From: Periconia sp. R9002
Lineage: Eukaryota; Ascomycota; Dothideomycetes; Pleosporales; Periconiaceae
Assembly (NCBI GenBank): GCA_023627715.1
Contig: JAMAHW010000037.1
Location: 282,796-346,795 of the forward strand
Direction: 5' to 3'
DNA length: 64,000 bases
Within the stretch, counting starts at the first letter, position 1. Each line of letters begins with the position of its first letter. Below are positions 11,408-21,999 of the stretch, piece by piece. The notes below the pieces were generated by a model. The model was not told the DNA's origin, searched no databases, and was given only the letters and a program-made list of their open reading frames with translations. Both the position numbers and the translations under genes were made by a program.

Positions 11408-11668
11408 TTGGTGTTCCTGATGTATGTATGCGTAAGAGCGTGTGGCTGTGGCTCAGAAGGCAAAGAAGATCCTTCGAAACCCACAGACCCAGAAGACAAA
11501 GACCCTCTGAAACCTACAGACCCTGAGGATAAGGAAGATCCTTCGAAACCCACAGATCCAGAAGACAAAGACCCCTTAAAACCCCAAGTCCCTTGTGACA
11601 ATTTTTGTCAACCTCTTTTCTTAAATTTAGATTGTAAGTCCTATAACCTGCGTTTAATCTACCTTTAG
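11408..11668 (+). CDS. probable exon encoding a Pro/Asp/Lys repeat protein (partial)
   Basis: An open frame of about 86 codons with a central repeat at 11465-11584. The order is EDPSKPTDPEDK, DPLKPTDPEDK, EDPSKPTDPEDK, then a truncated DPLKP, followed by a Cys-containing tail beginning QVPCDNFCQPL. Nucleotide differences between units are almost all silent in this frame, including a CTG/TTA leucine pair, which argues the + frame is translated. There is no good upstream start: a stop lies at 11402, and the in-frame ATG at 11420 gives only a short Cys-rich leader. A GTAAGT donor-like site at about 11635 could end an exon, so this is probably one exon of a larger or decaying gene. Repeats of this kind occur in secreted or wall-linked spacers. 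No family was recognised. Confidence 0.4.
   Translation: MVFLMYVCVRACGCGSEGKEDPSKPTDPEDKDPLKPTDPEDKEDPSKPTDPEDKDPLKPQVPCDNFCQPLFLNLDCKSYNLRLIYL
11465..11584 (+). repeat. coding minisatellite, 36+33-nt higher-order unit
   Basis: Units lie at 11465-11500 (36 nt), 11501-11533 (33 nt), 11534-11569 (36 nt) and 11570-11584 (partial). The two 36-nt copies differ by a single base, GAC to GAT, which is silent in the + frame. Confidence 0.85.
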
Positions 11669-14462
11669 CTCCTATTTTACCTTACGTTACTATGTTACGA
11701 CTTTTATTGTAAGGAAATGTAGAAAACTAATCGTTCTACTAGGCGGGATCTCCTATAAGTCTACTTTTATCTAAGGCAACGTAGTATAGAAGGCATTCTG
11801 CACAGGGTGTAAGTGGCTAAACTTAGAGTGATAATTGATTAGCTAATTAGACACTACTTGTAGATAGCAGTAGCCCTCTTATTTATAACAACTTATGGGT
11901 TGATACACCGTAAGAGTGTGTGGAGGCTTACACTGCAGATCCTAATTGCACTTATGCTAATTAGTTGCGAAAATCTTAGTTGTCTAACAGAAAACGGCGT
12001 TGTTATACGAAGAAAGAGGGGAATGAGAAATCGCCTAGCACTGCCAATGCGAATTAGGCCAGCATTTTCCGTCAAGGAAAGATTGATTGGATACCTTAAC
12101 ATGTTTCTTCTAGGTTTCTTAATCCTGAAAGCTCATGAGAAATTGCTCGTTTCGTCCTTGTCTTCACCCGCGGATGCAATGGATATTTATCTTGTTGGGG
12201 AAGTATGAAGTGAAGTGAAGAGTGAAGATGGAGACGTACTTACGTTCGTTGTCTTTCTCTTCTTTTTCACTCTGTTTTTATAGTTGAATAGTCGCTATGT
12301 TGGGCGCACATACGTGCAAGGAATATTATTTGGGACCTTTACCATTGAACATGGCTGAGCCTCCCTGCAGGTAAATTTGCAGTCGCTGAAGCATCTTCTT
12401 CTTGTTCTTTCTACATTGTAGTAGTACTTTGCCTCATCTATTTGCTAGAGTAACGTTCACTGGAGAGATCACAAATGACAAGGTGGCGTGGAATAATGCC
12501 ATCACTTCCATACAGCCATCTTACATGACTTTTCTCGAGATGAATTCATCCGTCGCTATTTTCATATGTAGCAAGAACTAATGCTAACTTGAAACATGCA
12601 TATAATTATTAGAAAATGGAACATTCTACGCCTCCACTAGACCGCGATTCACTGGCCAATCGCATAACTGTCATTCACAAGGCGCATCTCGGCGCCGAAC
12701 TGGCCCATCAATCAAGAAACAACAGGGTCCAAACTTAATGACCTGAATTGTTGAGTTGGGATTCCGTAACTCGAGACCCTGCATATACTCAAGATACGGA
12801 CACGATCATCTAGGCATTGGCGCGCAATGCCAAATGCCTATTCCCTCGAAATGATTTTCGTCGATTCAATCTTGTGTCAGTACTCGGCCTGGAAATAGGC
12901 AAATCATTGCCCATGAAGAGGTGGTTGTTGGAATCGGCGGCAACATGGGTCAACTGGTGCTAATGCTGGGTATCCTTGAGTAAGACATCGCATAATCAAA
13001 GATACATTATGTATGCATAGCAACCCGCTGTAAGGAGCAGAGACAATCATACTGCTTTTCCAGTTAACGCACGTGGTGTATTTGCATTTACGCAACTGAA
13101 GTTCAGCGTACCGAATACCCGGTCAAACACAACTCAAAGTGTCCATCACCTGGGTGCCTGAACATGGATTTTCATCATACTTCGGCCTGCAGTGCTTGAC
13201 AAACATCCGAATTGGATAATTCGCTACAATCTCATTTTCACGATGGTATTTGCTGGCTTGTTATGCCCATGACACGATAGTCGCACACACCCCCTTTTGG
13301 TATACCCTGCCACGTGCCTGCTCCAGTGCAACCTAGGCGAAAGATGATCGATTGATTACTACCCTAGCAAGTACTTCCTGCTAGTCCATTCCACAGTTAG
13401 TAATTCGTTGGAAAATATGTACATGCGCGTTCCTGTCTACGTGTACGAGGAGCTGATAGCAACGCATCTAGATATCTTATGTGAAGATTATTTAGAGAAG
13501 ATAATGCGGCAGCTTCTCAGTGGAAACTACAGGATACAAGCTATCCCTAACCCTGTGTCTCCGGTGCAGTACGTCACACGTCAAATGATCAAGAAAAAAA
13601 TCTGTTGACATGGGCGAGGACATCGCCCCATGTGGAGAAGAAGGAAGAGCCTCCACGTCCATTGCTCGGACCGATTCCCCAGCTGGAGTAATCGGCTAGG
13701 CATAGTGGAGAAGTACCGAATCTGGAGTAAGTTCCATTAGGCTAGCCTAACGACTTACCGGCACTTGTGAACGCCGAGGCGAGTTCTTGTGCCATAGGAT
13801 GCAATTGAACTTGTCAAATACATTCCTAGCTTCGAGTTGAGCCCGTCTACATTTCCCGATGCTGAATACCGAGGCCGTTCGACCTGTCGCGCGAACGGCG
13901 GCCAAGAGAACATCGAAAAGAAGCGGGGAACACCTTGTCATAAAGAGAGCCGCATCTCCACTTAACTGAATCGTGTTAGATGCAGAACCACATGTCTTCT
14001 GGGGTGAATGGGGAGAGATGGGGCTGAAAACCTGGATGCGGGGATCACGAAGTTTGCCATCTCGACAAAATAAAAGTGAAATGAAACGAGGGGAGATGTA
14101 GTTTTCGACGGCCAAATTCACGGGAATTGTACCAAATTCGATTCATGCGCAACGACTGAGTTTGTAAACATTCACTCGATCCTAATCTAAGTACTAGATC
14201 TGTGCACCAAGCTCTGAGCTTGTCAGCCGCTTGGCAACGACAATGACGTGAAAGCCCAACACTTGAGATCCCCACACATGGGAAAACTTCGGCTCAGCAA
14301 CTCTCATCAAGATATACCTTGCATGTCACAATAGAAAAAATGGGGAAACTGCGAGAGGCTAAAGGGCGTGGGAGGTACGGTTTATGTATTTAAGAGCAGC
14401 AATGGCGCTCATGAATTTTTTTCTTCCCACGGCCCTCGACAACTCCAGTGAATCGATACACA
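11669..14462. other. 2.8-kb gene-poor region
   Basis: Several open frames of 60-124 codons occur (for example 11900-12208 +, 13408-13608 +, 13747-14275 -), but none shows a recognisable motif, splice pattern or codon signature that supports a gene. It may contain eroded gene or transposon remnants. The final 200 bases form the beta-glucosidase promoter. Confidence 0.45.
14357..14362 (+). promoter_or_regulatory. GGCTAA, candidate XlnR/Xyr1 site before the beta-glucosidase
   Basis: GGCTAA (extended GGCTAAA) lies about 100 bases upstream of the beta-glucosidase ATG. GGCTAA is the established core site of the fungal (hemi)cellulase activators XlnR/Xyr1. A six-base match can occur by chance, so its use here is inferred only from position and gene type. 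Confidence 0.35.
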
Positions 14463-17048
14463 ATGGCAACTTTCTTGTCCTCAGTGATCGCTGGCTCTGC
14501 ACTCCTCAGCGCAGCCACTGCTCAAAACTTTGGTGGAAGTGCGCCGAGTGAAGAGGGTTTCTCATGGGTCCAGCCAGTAAATACCACGATCCTGGGAGAA
14601 TATGGCCACTCACCTGCCGTATACCTGTCCCGTACGTTATACCAACGGAAATCACAGTTACACAAGCTGACATTGATGTAGCAAAAATCACTGGTGTGGG
14701 TGGCTGGGAAGCCGCATTGGAGAAGGCTACAGCTTGGGTCGCACAGCTCACACTCGAGGAAAAGGCAGACATGGTTACAGGTCAAGCCGGACCTTGTGTT
14801 GGAAACATTGTCGCTATTCCCCGCTTGAATTTCAGTGGCCTTTGCCTTCACGATGGCCCACTTGCTATCCGTGTCGCTGACTATACAAGCGTATTCTCAG
14901 CCGGTGTTTCTGCTGGTGCGACTTGGGTAAGCATCATCGAGTTGAACACCCTATATTTAAGCTAACATGATAACAGGATAGAGCTATCATGTACGAGCGT
15001 GGTGTAGCCATGGCCGAAGAATTCAAGGCCAAGGGCGCACACGTTATCTTGGGTCCAGTCGCTGGACCCCTAGGACGCAGTGGATACGCAGGCCGCAACT
15101 GGGAAGGCTTCAGCAGTGATCCTTACCTCAGTGGTGTCGCCATGGAGGAGACTATCAATGGTCATCAAGACACCGGCGTGTACGTGTATTACGCATTATC
15201 CAGAAAACTCAACTGATTGTGAATAGACAAGCGACAGCAAAGCACTGGATTGCAAATGAGCAAGAAGTTCAAAGGAATCCCGTCTACGATTCCAATGTCA
15301 CCACTGTCAAGCTTTCCAATGCGGTGTCATCCAACCTTGATGACCGAACTATGCACGAGCTTTACATGTGGCCATTCGCCAACGCTGCCAGGGCTAAGGC
15401 GGCCAGTTTCATGTGTTCGTACCAGCGCATCAACGGAAGCTACGGCTGCCAGAACAGCGCATCCCAGAACGGTTTATTAAAGACTGAACTTGGATTCCAA
15501 GGTTACATCATGAGTGACTGGGGTGCGACCCACACTGGTGTTGCTTCAATCGAGGCTGGTTTGGATATGAACATGCCCGGTGGATTGGGCCCATACGGCC
15601 AGAATTTCGGGATTCCCTCTTTCTTCGGTGGCAACATTACGATTGGTGTAAACAATGGTTCCATCACCCGCCTAGACGACATGGTCATTAGGATCATGAC
15701 TCCGTACTTCTGGCTCAACCAAGACAAGGACTACCCCAGTGTTGACGAGAGCAGCGCGGACATCAACACCTTCTCTCCTCGCTCTACATGGACTCGCAAC
15801 TACACCTTCACCGGTACAAAGAGCCGCGATGTGCGCGGCAACCACGCTGAGATTATTCGCAGGCACGGTGCTGCTGGTTCTGTTTTGCTCAAGAACGAGA
15901 ATAAGGCGCTCCCGCTCAAGGCTCCCAAAAATATCGCAGTATTCGGAAACGATGCTGGCGATGCTGTCTCTGGCCTTTTAAACCAGGCCGACTACGAGTT
16001 CGGAACTTTGGCCGCCGGTGGTGGCTCTGGAACTGGCCAGTTCTCGTACCTCTTCACTCCCCTCCGTGCGATCCAGGATCGCGCTATTCAGGACAAGTCC
16101 CTTGTTCAACATTGGCTCAACAACACATACATCACCAGTGTTGAGGACTGGAACGATGTTTGGCTTCCTACGGTCCCCGACGTTTGCATTGTTCTCTTGA
16201 AAACCTGGGCTGCAGAAGGTGAAGACCGAAAGCACTTGAGCGTCGATTATGAGGGAGACAAGGTTGTCGAGTCGGTGGCCCGGGACTGCAACAACACCGT
16301 CGTTGTTACTCACTCCCCCGGCATCAACACTCTCGACTGGGCTGACCACCCCAATGTCACGGCCATCCTGGCTGCCCACTTCCCTGGCCAGGAATCTGGA
16401 CACTCCCTCGTTGATGTTCTTTACGGTGAGGTAAACCCTAGCGGTCACCTGCCCTACACCATCGCCATGAACGGTAGCGACTACAATGCGCCTCCCACCA
16501 CTGCCATCAACACCACTGGTTACGACGACTGGCAATCTTACTTCAATGAAAAGCTCGAGATTGACTACAGGTACTTCGATGCGCACAACATGACTGTGCG
16601 CTACGAGTTCGGCTTCGGTCTCTCCTACACTACTTTTAACGCCTCCGGGATGGAGGCTTCCCCTCTCGAATCCGATATCTCTTCGCTCCCCAAAGATCTT
16701 CCCATCGAGCAAGGTGGCAACCCTGCCCTCTGGGAAGCTCTTTATAACGTCACCATCTCCGTCTCCAACACGGGCGATGTTGCCGGTGCCGCTGTTCCTC
16801 AGCTATACGTTGGTCTTCCTTCCTCCGCACCTGAGGGAACACCGATCCGCCAACTCCGTGGCTTCGACAAGGTCCACCTTGAGGCCGGTGAGAGCAAGTC
16901 TGTTAGCTTCGAGCTCATGAGGAGAGATCTGAGCTACTGGGATGTAGTCAGACAGCAGTGGGTTATCCCCGAGGGAGAGTTCACCTTCTGGGTGGGATTT
17001 AGCAGCCGTGATCTCGTGGCGGAAAAGAAAGTTACCGTTGTGCCGTAA
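14463..17048 (+). CDS. secreted GH3 beta-glucosidase
   Basis: Predicted 812-aa extracellular enzyme releasing glucose from cellobiose and other beta-glucosides. Exons are 14463-14631, 14682-14926, 14977-15179 and 15227-17048, all joined in phase. An N-terminal signal peptide (about residues 1-20, ending SAATA before QN) directs secretion. The GH3 N-terminal domain shows TLEEKADMVTG, CLHDGPLAIR, KHWIANEQE and the nucleophile motif GYIMSDWGATHTG (Asp 303). The GH3 C-terminal domain runs through GSVLLKNENKALPL and AAHFPGQESGHSLVDVLYG. A fibronectin-III-like domain ends the protein. Length fits the large fungal GH3 type. Many N-x-S/T sequons suggest glycosylation. A GGCTAA element sits in the promoter. 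Confidence 0.95.
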
Positions 17049-18313
17049 TGGATCTAATGAGAATATGGAGGACAATTTAGAGTTGTAAATATATGCATAA
17101 TGATATCATGTTTAATGAACTGTCTCCGTTATCCACTTTGTGATCGCCTTGGCCTCGTTTTGTTTTTTCCCTCGTACACGTTTGAAAGAGGCAGGCGGAT
17201 TCGACTCGACTTTCTTGTACAGCGATTAGTCAACAACCAATTATTTCGCCTAATTGCTAACTTGGGCCATGAGAACTTCAGCTGTGGTTCTACAATGTCT
17301 ACAGGATGAAAGACCAATCATCATCCCGCTATTGGGGTTGGAAAAGCACAAAGTGTCGCTAAACTTAAATTTGTGTCCTGTGGTCCCCGAGAGGTCTGTC
17401 CATTAGCGTGCCATGCTAATCGTTTACAGCACGATCGACACAGCGAGTGGCTCCACCGATGTATCCGCAAAGACTGAATTTGTGGTCTTGGTGTTCGGCA
17501 ATGCGATTGGCGAGGCCCTTCATGCGGTGTGTGATGGCACCGCCTTGGCTCGGAGTTTTGTATCGAACCATCGTATTGACTTCACAATTGTATAAAACCC
17601 GGACGAATCCGACCGCAAAAGCCATTCAATGTTTTTGATATTTGGTAATAGCTTAATTCACTGCGACAGCTCTTGACCCCGGAGGAAGCTTAAATCGGAT
17701 CAGGAGGAGAAGCATCCATCCCTAAACGAGCCTCATCATGACTAGTCACCTGGTCCAAGGAAAGAAAATTGACGAGTCGCCGACTAAAGTAATCATTCTA
17801 TTAGCCCAAATAGGAAGTGTAGGAGGGTTCGTAGCTGTACGAGAGCCCAAGCGGGAGGACCCGCTAGGGTAGATCACCAACTGCGGGACCCAAACACCCA
17901 ATCGCAGCAATTTGTTTTCCCGCCACAAATGCATGTTCCGAGCTGAAGCCCCTGCACAGCGTCAATCATTCCTTTTGCATCCACGCCACGATGCCTGCTT
18001 TGAATGTTGCACACCTCTCTCCCCTGCACACATCCCCCCACTGTACCAAAGTGTGCTCCTTCATTCGCGCACCTCACGAGACCTCGCCTAATCATGCTGT
18101 ACTTGATACCACACCAACCAAGTCAAAGACGCAATGGCTTTATTGAACTACGTAGGACTGTGTCTCCGTTTAACACATGTTCACTCATCTGCAGCATTCA
18201 TCTTCTAGCTGCTTCATTTTGAAAGCGAATCCCGACTGCAGTCCTCAACAAGTAGCACATCTCTTGTTCCGTTGTATTCCCATGCGAGGTGCTTTTGCTT
18301 TATACCCTTCATC
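17049..18313. other. intergenic region
   Basis: 1.26 kb between the beta-glucosidase 3' end and the fatty-acid oxygenase. Short open frames on both strands at 17.4-18.2 kb overlap each other and show no motif. No RNA gene was seen. Confidence 0.5.
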
Positions 18314-21300
18314 ATGCCCAGTCAGTTAAAGTCGTTCCTCGGAACGATCAAGAGAAGACCATCAAAAGCACCAGACGGAAGACCTGAAGAAGCTGCCAAC
18401 GGTATGGCGTCAACCAACGAGAAGACAAGTGTTATTCACGACTTGGCCAACTTGGGCGTCAAGAACTCTCTTACCATGGCGGAGGCCATCCCTCAACTGG
18501 CCACTGGAGATCCCATTGACGACAAGAACAATCTTCTCGAGCATGGCGTCGCAATGCTTCAAGGTTTGCCCTCCAACAGCGGCCTTGGTGAGCAGATCGC
18601 CAATGCTTTCATTGGAATGCTCTGGCATGACCTTCCCCACCCTCCACCTACGCTTTCCGGCCCCAGCTCTCGATATCGGCGCCATGATGGAGGCGACAAC
18701 AATCCATGGCATCCTGAGATGGGCAAAGCGGGATCTCCTTACTCTCGCAGTGTCCCGCCCTTGAAGCCAAAAGGCCCTAATCTCCCTAATGTCGAGGACG
18801 TGTACGAAACACTGCTCAAGCGTGAAGGCCCCTTTCGCAAGCACCCCTCCGGCCTCAACCGCCTCTTCTTCTCGTTCGCGACCGTCGTCATCCATGAATG
18901 CTTCCAGACTTCTCGAAAAGACCAGTGGATCAACGAGACATCGAGCTATGTGGATCTCAGTACGCTTTACGGCAACACCGAAAAGGAACAACCTCGCGTG
19001 AGGACATACCATAATGGCCTCATTTATCCCGATTCGATTGCATCTGAGCGCATAATGATGATGCCACCAGGTGTTGTCGCTGTCTTGCTCATGTTCTCGA
19101 GGAATCACAACCATATTGCCGAGAGCCTTCTTTCTATCAACGAAGAGGGCAAGTACAAGCCATGGGACCAATTGAGTGACAGTGAGAAGAAATGGTCAAT
19201 ATATCCCTGTAATTCCACTCAACTGGAGTGTACTGATCATTTTTAGGCAAGACAACGATATCTTCCAAATCGCGCGCAACATCAATGTCGGTTTCTTCGC
19301 GTCCTGCGTCCTACGCGACTACGTCGCAGCTATCTTGAACACGCCCCGTGCAAACTCTACATGGACCCTCGATCTGGGCAAAGAAATCCGCGAAAAAGGT
19401 CGACGTGTCGAGCGCGGCACGGGAAATGTTGTTTCGGTCGAGTTCGCCGTTCTTTACCACTGGCACGCGGCGCTGAGTGCCGCCGACGACAAGTGGATGG
19501 AGGATATTATCCGTCGCACATACCCTAACATCGAATCCATTGAAGATGTGACCGTCGAGATGTACCATCAAGTCATGAAAGATTACGGGCACAAAATTGT
19601 ATCGACGGAGCCTCGCACGTGGACCTTTGGCGGTCTCAAACGTGGACCTGACGGTCGCTTCAAGGACTCTGAACTGGCCGATCTTATTAAGAACTGCATC
19701 GAAGAGCCTGCCCACGAGTTCGGCGCCAAAGGAACACCAGCGAGTCTCAAAATCGTAGACATCATGGGCCAGCTGCAAGCGCGCAACGTGTTCAACGTCT
19801 GCACCTTGAACGAGTTCCGTCGGTACCTCAACCTGACAGCCTACGAGAACTTTGAAGAATGGAACCCCGACGTTAAAATCGCCAGAGCAGCGGAGCTTCT
19901 CTACGGAAACATCGAGAATCTCGAGCTGTATCCTGGGCTGATGGCTGAGTGCACGAAGCCAGCCATGCCCGGGAGTGGTGTTTGCCCCGGCCAAACGACC
20001 GGTCGCGGTATTCTAGACGATGCTGTGGCGCTTGTGCGCGGTGATCGCTTCTTGAGCTACGACTTCAATAGCAATACGCTGACCCAGTGGGGTGCTGCGA
20101 AGCTGCAAAGCGCCACCACTCCGGGTGCATATGGTGGCGTGCTTCCCCAGTTGTTCTTCACTGGCTTACCAACTGCCTTCACTGGCACATCGCCTTATGT
20201 CCTCCTGCCGTTTTATACACCCGAAGCTGCTAAGAGCATCCTCAGCGATAATGGCGTTTTGAATCAGTATGATCTCGCGAGGTCGCCTAGCAATCATGAA
20301 ATAATCAGTATCCAAACCCACGAAGCCTGTAAGCGGGTATGGGAGGATCGAGAAACATTCACTGTCATGTATCAAGCTGCAATCCGGAACTGCACTGCAG
20401 GACACGACTGTAAGTCTCTTCTCATCCCCAACGACTCCCCTTCTCAAGCTAACCCCCTCAACAGTCATGATCGGCTGGGACGACGCCAAAAAGCACGACG
20501 AGCGCTCTAGCATCCTCCACAAAGTCTTCTTCGAGCCCAACTTCGAGCAAAACGTAACCACATTCTTCACCACAAACGTCGCCAAACTCATCCAAAAGAA
20601 CTCGCTCTCCTTCAAAAAGGGCCGCAAATCCATCGACATCGTCCGCGACGTGACCAACATCACACCGATCCTCTGGCTCGCAGACCGTTTCGCGCTCCCG
20701 CTCAAAACCCTCGAGCACCCGCGCGGCCTCCTCACCATCTACGAAGCCTTCACGGCGTACCTGGTCCTCTTCATGTACCAATCCTTCAACATCATCCCAG
20801 CCAACGAGTGGAAGCTGCGCGAGGGCGCCATGAAAGCCGCCGAGCCGCTCCGCAAGATCTTCGAAGCGCACCTCAAGTCCCAGCAAGGCCTCAAAGAGCA
20901 CATCGTTGACTGGCTCGCCAAGGGCTCCGCCTTCGAAGTCGGCCCCAACGCCGACCGCATCTACCACGCCCTGAACCAAACCGGCCTCCCGCTCGGCGAC
21001 AAAATCGGTGATTGTATCGGCATGGGCGCGCCTGTTGCCGGGAACATCACGCAGCAGGCTTCACTGCTGATCGACTTGTTCCTGAGCGAGGGATACGAGG
21101 TGTACAAGGACCGCATCATCGAACTCGCGCACAGGACCGACGAAGCAGCGGAACGTGAACTCCAAGGCTTCGTCATGGAAGGCATGCGACACGCCGGCGT
21201 CGTACCCGGTCTTCCACGCGTCGCGACCAGAGACGTCACCATCGGCGACGGCCCCCGCGGCTCCGTCTTCATCCCAGCCGGCCACACTATCCTCATCGCC

Positions 21301-21615
21301 ACCTCCAAAGCCGCCATGGATCCCATCGCGTTCCCCGAGCCCGAAAAACTAAACCCGCACCGCCCGTTCAAGGATTACATCCTGCTCGGACACGGATTGC
21401 ACTTCTGCTTTGGGGCGAGGTTGGTCGGGTGCTCGTTGGCGGCTACGTTGCGCGAGGTGTTCAAGTTGAAGAATGTAAGGCGTGCGCCTGGGAAGCAGGG
21501 GAGGTTTACCGTCACGGAACATGATGTTGCTGGGGTTAAGATGAGGCATTATTTGGATGCTAGTGCGAGGGAGAGCCCGATTCCGACGAGTTTGGTGCTG
21601 CATTATGATGAGTGA
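18314..21615 (+). CDS. psi-producing oxygenase / linoleate diol synthase (dioxygenase-P450 fusion)
   Basis: Predicted 1064-aa two-domain enzyme making fungal oxylipins from oleate/linoleate. The haem peroxidase domain forms an 8- or 10-hydroperoxide, and the P450 domain may isomerise it to a diol. Exons are 18314-19194, 19247-20409 and 20465-21615, all in phase. In the peroxidase domain the probable distal haem His is H194 (VVIHECFQTSRKD). The catalytic Tyr and proximal His are Y364 and H367 in LYHWH, the order known for PpoA-type enzymes. TSSYVDLSTLYGN is also conserved. The C-terminal P450 contains the helix segment GAPVAGNITQQ and the haem-binding GHGLHFCFGARL (C996). Cys is kept, so the P450 half could be active, unlike Ppo members lacking the thiolate. 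Length is full for the family. Exact regiospecificity cannot be read from sequence. Confidence 0.93.
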
Positions 21616-21999
21616 GTAGGTGAGGGATGGAGATAGGGGGTTTGGGTTGGTTTGGTGGGAGGGAGGGGTGTTTGGATTGTGTAGGGGGGAATGTTGATAT
21701 CATGGGCAAGGGTGACAATCGAGATTTCGGTAGGTCAGAATGAAATTTTGTTATGATTATGAGAATCCGATGCGAACTTGATATCAACTTGGGGGATGAA
21801 ATGAGCAGGTGGATAGTACCACAACGCCTATCATAGGTGCACTGATTTTGTCGGAAGACCTCCCTATGCATGTGGTTAATGAAGTAAACCTCGTCTTGGA
21901 ATATAATACTAAGTATGTTTTCTCCTATTCTCATAAAAAATATGTTCAAAAGCAGCCTTTCAGAAAATGCGATGATAGAACGGTCAATCTTCTAACCCT
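21616..21999. other. intergenic region between convergent genes
   Basis: 380 bases between the 3' ends of the oxygenase (+) and the unknown 667-aa gene (-). Nothing recognised. Confidence 0.5.

Noticed and set aside
11401..11601. Minus-strand frame with Gly/Ser-rich repeats (SLSSGSVGFEGS)
   Set aside because: The differences between repeat units are silent in the + frame but not in this one, so it is a shadow.
13747..14275. Minus-strand frames upstream of the beta-glucosidase as a gene
   Set aside because: Two overlapping frames with no splice signals joining them convincingly and no recognisable motif.
15978..16712. 244-codon minus-strand frame under the beta-glucosidase
   Set aside because: Antisense shadow of a strongly supported GH3 exon; Val/Gly-rich composition and no family motif.
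18410..19171. 253-codon minus-strand frame under the oxygenase
   Set aside because: Antisense to the conserved peroxidase domain.
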